NCBI RefSeq assembly: GCF_000816085.1
Contig: NZ_CP008747.1
Coordinates: forward strand, 806,001-870,000
Source of the DNA: Staphylococcus hyicus
Lineage (GTDB): Bacteria > Bacillota > Bacilli > Staphylococcales > Staphylococcaceae
Reading direction: 5' to 3'
DNA: 64,000 bases
The position numbers were made by a program, and so were the translations under genes. Position 1 is the stretch's first letter; each line of letters starts with the position of its first letter. This document shows, piece after piece, positions 61,483 to 64,000 of this stretch. A model generated the notes under the pieces. That model saw nothing but the letters and a program-made list of their open reading frames with translations. It did not search any database and was not told where the DNA came from.

Positions 61483-61605
61483 GTGCGTTGAGCTCCCTTA
61501 ATCTAATTTAATAAAATAATCTATATAAAACAATTTTAATTATTAATTAAGATTAATACAAGGTCCAAAGAAAGAGATTAAAAAGTCAATAGGGAACATG
61601 CGTAC

Positions 61606-61736
61606 TTATGCACAACTTGTTAACATCCTGTGTATAAAAATAGATATAATACCGAAAAAAGGGTGGATATATTGTTGATAAGTATCGTTTCGATTAAGTG
61701 TTTATTTGTGGATAAGTAGGATATCTTTGTGGACAG
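61606..61736. repeat. Cluster of DnaA-box-like sequences
   Basis: TTATGCACA (61606-61614, plus), TGTGTATAA (61629-61637, minus) and TGTGGATAA (61707-61715, minus) all fit the TTWTNCACA box, and the last is the perfect TTATCCACA. TGTTGATAA (61673-61681) has one mismatch; TGTGGACAG (61728-61736) has two. AT-rich sequence lies between them. Confidence 0.65.
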
Positions 61737-61787
61737 TTGTAATATAAAGGGTTTTAAAACAATGCGTCTGTCTATAAAGTGTGTAAA

Positions 61788-61820
61788 TAAAAATAACCGA
61801 AGTATAAAATTATACTTCGA
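61788..61820 (-). terminator. Terminator of the ABC-F gene
   Basis: CGAAGTATAA (61798-61807) and TTATACTTCG (61810-61819) form a stem, and on the minus strand T-rich sequence (TTATTTTTA) follows. It lies about 10 bp after the abcF stop. Confidence 0.82.
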
Positions 61821-61829
61821 TATTAAGTG

Positions 61830-63770
61830 TTATGTTTCATATTCATTTAATAAATGTTGTAATTCTTCCCATTGTAGCATTGAATGTTCTAAATTTTGTT
61901 CGATTGTGCTTCGTTCGTTTGCAAGACGTGCAGTCTCTTCATAATCATTTACAATTTCTTCTGATGCCATTAGTATATCTAATTGCTCAATTTGCGCTTC
62001 GTAAGTTGCTATATGTGCTTCATGTTCTTCGATTTGACGTTCAATTTTACGTTTTTCACGTCGCATGACTTTTTGATCTTGGTAATCCGTGTTTGATACT
62101 ATGCTAGAAGGTTGTTTATCAAACTGCGTTTCACCTTGTCGCGCCTCTATAGCTTTTTGCTGAGCGACTTTTTCTAAATAGTAGGCATAATTTCCTTGGA
62201 TAAACTGTCCTCCATCTGAATCCAAACTAAATATTTTATTTGCTAAAGCATTTATAAAATAGCGATCATGGGAGACGAATATTAATGTACCATCAAATTC
62301 TGATAAAGCTTGCTCTAACATTTCCTTCGAATTTATGTCAAGATGGTTGGTTGGTTCATCAAGTATTAAAACATTATTTCTTTCTAACATGAGAAGTGCA
62401 AGTTGTAATCTAGCCTTTTCGCCACCCGACAGATCATTGATTATTTTTTTAACTTCGTCTTGGGTAAATAAAAAGCGACCTAATACAGCGCGAATATCTT
62501 TTTCAGGCATTTGACGATATTGATCCCACACAAAATCTAAAATCGTTTTATTAGATTTGAATTCAGCTTGTTTTTGGTCATAGTACCCGATTTTTAAGTT
62601 TGAGCCAGTTTGAATGTGTCCTGAAAGCGCCGAAATTTTATTGGCTAACGTTTTAATAAATGTCGATTTTCCAATACCATTCGGTCCAATTACAGCGATA
62701 TGATCTCCTTTTGTAATTTCAAACGTGATAGGGGCTGTAATAGGAGTGTGATAACCGATTTCAAGGTTGTTGATATTCATAACATCATTCCCGGTATTTC
62801 GGTCAAAATCAAATTGAATATTAGCACTTTTAGCATCTAATAAAGGCTTTTCAATTCGTTCCATTTTTTCTAAAATTTTACGTCGACTTTTAGCCATTCC
62901 ACTAGTCGAAGCACGTGTGATATTTTTATCAACAAATGTTTCAAGGCGTTTAATTTCTAATTGTTGACGCTCATATTCAATCATGCGCTTTTCATAATAT
63001 TGGTCACGTAGCTGAACATATTTTGCATAGTTACCTTTATAAAGTTTTACTTCGCCTAGTGCGACATCATACACTTGGGTAACAATTTTGTCTAAAAAGA
63101 AACGGTCATGGGAGATGATGACAATCGCGCCATTAAAATATTTTAAATACTCCTCAAGCCATTCTGTGGTTTCCATGTCAAGGTGATTGGTCGGTTCATC
63201 CAATAAGAGTAGATCAGGTTTACTTAATAACATTTGTGCAAGTGACAAACGTGTTTTTTGGCCACCACTGAAATCATTAATTGGTCTATCATAATCTTCT
63301 ACTGTAAATTTTAAGCCATGTAAAACGGTTTTAATTTTACTTTCATATTGGTATCCTTCCATTTGTTCGAATTGATTAGATAATGATTCATAACGATTTA
63401 AGTGTTCTTGATATTCGGGACTTTCATAATCATCTGCATGTGTACTCAACCAATCGGTTTCAAATTGCATCTTTTGTGCAATTGACTCGATTTCTTGAAA
63501 GGGTTTCGACATTTCCTCGATTACCGTATTTTTGGTATCTAGTGTCATCTGTTGGGTTAAATAGCCAATCTTCAAACCTTTAATTTTAGAGATATGCCCG
63601 CTATCGTAATTGTCTACGCCAGCAATAATTTTCATTAGCGTTGATTTTCCAGCACCATTTCGACCAACGATGCCAATACGTTCGCCTGTCTGTACTTCAA
63701 AATTGACGTTATTGAAAATTTCCTCACCGTCAAATGATTTTGAAAGTTGATTTAATTGCATTAGTATCAT
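61830..63770 (-). CDS. ABC-F family ATP-binding protein (YdiF-like)
   Basis: The 646-residue protein has two ABC domains and no membrane domain, so it is a ribosome-acting ABC-F factor, not a transporter. Domain 1 has GRNGAGKST (36-44) and SGGQKTRLSLAQ; domain 2 has GPNGIGKST and DLSGGEKARLQLA. A linker (about 250-310) rich in Arg/Lys/Glu and a C-terminal coiled coil follow. ATG 63770 follows GAAAGGAG; the longer frame to 63896 has no ribosome-binding site. No close match to known resistance ABC-F proteins is obvious. Confidence 0.85.
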   Translation of the reverse strand: MILMQLNQLSKSFDGEEIFNNVNFEVQTGERIGIVGRNGAGKSTLMKIIAGVDNYDSGHISKIKGLKIGYLTQQMTLDTKNTVIEEMSKPFQEIESIAQKMQFETDWLSTHADDYESPEYQEHLNRYESLSNQFEQMEGYQYESKIKTVLHGLKFTVEDYDRPINDFSGGQKTRLSLAQMLLSKPDLLLLDEPTNHLDMETTEWLEEYLKYFNGAIVIISHDRFFLDKIVTQVYDVALGEVKLYKGNYAKYVQLRDQYYEKRMIEYERQQLEIKRLETFVDKNITRASTSGMAKSRRKILEKMERIEKPLLDAKSANIQFDFDRNTGNDVMNINNLEIGYHTPITAPITFEITKGDHIAVIGPNGIGKSTFIKTLANKISALSGHIQTGSNLKIGYYDQKQAEFKSNKTILDFVWDQYRQMPEKDIRAVLGRFLFTQDEVKKIINDLSGGEKARLQLALLMLERNNVLILDEPTNHLDINSKEMLEQALSEFDGTLIFVSHDRYFINALANKIFSLDSDGGQFIQGNYAYYLEKVAQQKAIEARQGETQFDKQPSSIVSNTDYQDQKVMRREKRKIERQIEEHEAHIATYEAQIEQLDILMASEEIVNDYEETARLANERSTIEQNLEHSMLQWEELQHLLNEYET

Positions 63771-63795
63771 GTGCAAGCTCCTTTCATTCTTAATT

Positions 63796-63823
63796 ATTGT
63801 ACAACAAAGTGAAAGGGTATCAA
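63796..63823 (-). promoter_or_regulatory. Sigma-A promoter of the ABC-F gene
   Basis: On the minus strand TTGATA (63823-63818) and TACAAT (63801-63796) have a 16-bp spacer. The transcription start would be about 63789, 20 bp before the ATG. Confidence 0.65.
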
Positions 63824-63838
63824 ATAGATTATGTTCCT

Positions 63839-63854
63839 TTAAAACCGGTTTTAA
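63839..63854. repeat. 16-bp perfect palindrome upstream of the ABC-F promoter
   Basis: TTAAAACCGGTTTTAA is a perfect palindrome, 15 bp upstream of the -35 of the ABC-F gene. It could be an operator for this gene or for the next gene beyond the window. Confidence 0.5.
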
Positions 63855-64000
63855 GTTATAATTATTATGAATAAAAGTTGGTGAATTTTTTAACAAAACA
63901 ATATTAAGTCATAATGTATTTACAGATATTTATAGTATATAAAGTAGATAATTCTTTTTATTATAAAATATTTTTAAAGCTACAATAGCACATATGACTT

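Larger units (their letters stand above)
61483..61829. other. 347-bp gene-free interval with DnaA-box cluster
   Basis: No ORF is credible on either strand. Apart from the mutS-like ribosome-binding region, the abcF terminator and the DnaA-box cluster, the sequence is AT-rich. It is the most origin-like stretch of the window. Confidence 0.6.

Noticed and set aside
61729-61944. Plus-strand frame from 61729 running into the ABC-F gene end
   Set aside because: It crosses a terminator stem and reads antisense to abcF, with no ribosome-binding site.

Overview
The window is a low-GC Firmicute chromosome segment that I assign with high confidence to the genus Staphylococcus. The evidence is near-full-length matches to staphylococcal housekeeping proteins (AtpA/D, MurA, MazEF, RsbU/V/W-SigB, CshA, Tex, AcpS, Alr), the staphylococcal gene order, and a 16S rRNA gene of staphylococcal type. 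From memory the 16S variable regions resemble the S. hyicus/S. intermedius group more than S. aureus, but species cannot be fixed without a search.

Layout. 1-2045: end of glyA, upp, mnaA. 2114-9250: complete F1Fo ATP synthase operon (atpIBEFHAGDC) with its promoter and terminator. 9458-11716: DUF1146 protein, murA, a small EpuA-like membrane protein and fabZ. 11847-13507: ywpF (minus), an ssb paralogue and a 630-bp gene-poor stretch. 13508-14288: secreted LysM/Apf-like cell-wall protein behind a WalR-type box. 14330-17420: TPP riboswitch plus tenA-thiD-thiM-thiE thiamine salvage operon. 17509-20557: YidC lipoprotein, then minus-strand HD hydrolase and cardiolipin synthase. 20634-23733: copper cluster csoR-csoZ-copZ and copA with two matching CsoR operators. 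23818-28248: Lmo0850-like small protein, rodA (minus), ddl, murF. 28249-32461: cshA and three PH-domain (DUF304) membrane proteins. 32529-37580: acpS, alr, mazEF, rsbUVW-sigB. 37657-40252: tex, sprT-like. 40344-46034: three tandem promoters, tRNA-Leu, tRNA-Gly, 16S, 23S, 5S and a terminator. 46044-57198 (minus): ilvD-ilvB-ilvN-ilvC-leuABCD-ilvA, led by an attenuator with an Ile/Leu-rich leader peptide and a CodY box. 57287-59844: tsaE-tsaB-rimI-tsaD. 59870-61482 (minus): MutS-like membrane ATPase that looks frameshifted. 61600-61740: cluster of DnaA-box sequences. 61830-63770 (minus): ABC-F ATPase.

Most of the window is core genome, and I see no phage, intact insertion sequence or CRISPR array. 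The most interesting material is regulatory or structural: the 4-box DnaA-like cluster far from any dnaA gene, the ilv-leu leader and attenuator with CodY site, the TPP switch whose terminator arm is an exact 11-nt complement of the aptamer's 5' strand, the duplicated 17-bp CsoR operator, the hairpin-rich atpE-atpF spacer, a probable non-AUG start in ssb, and the split mutS-like gene. I did not identify a convincingly new multi-gene system.
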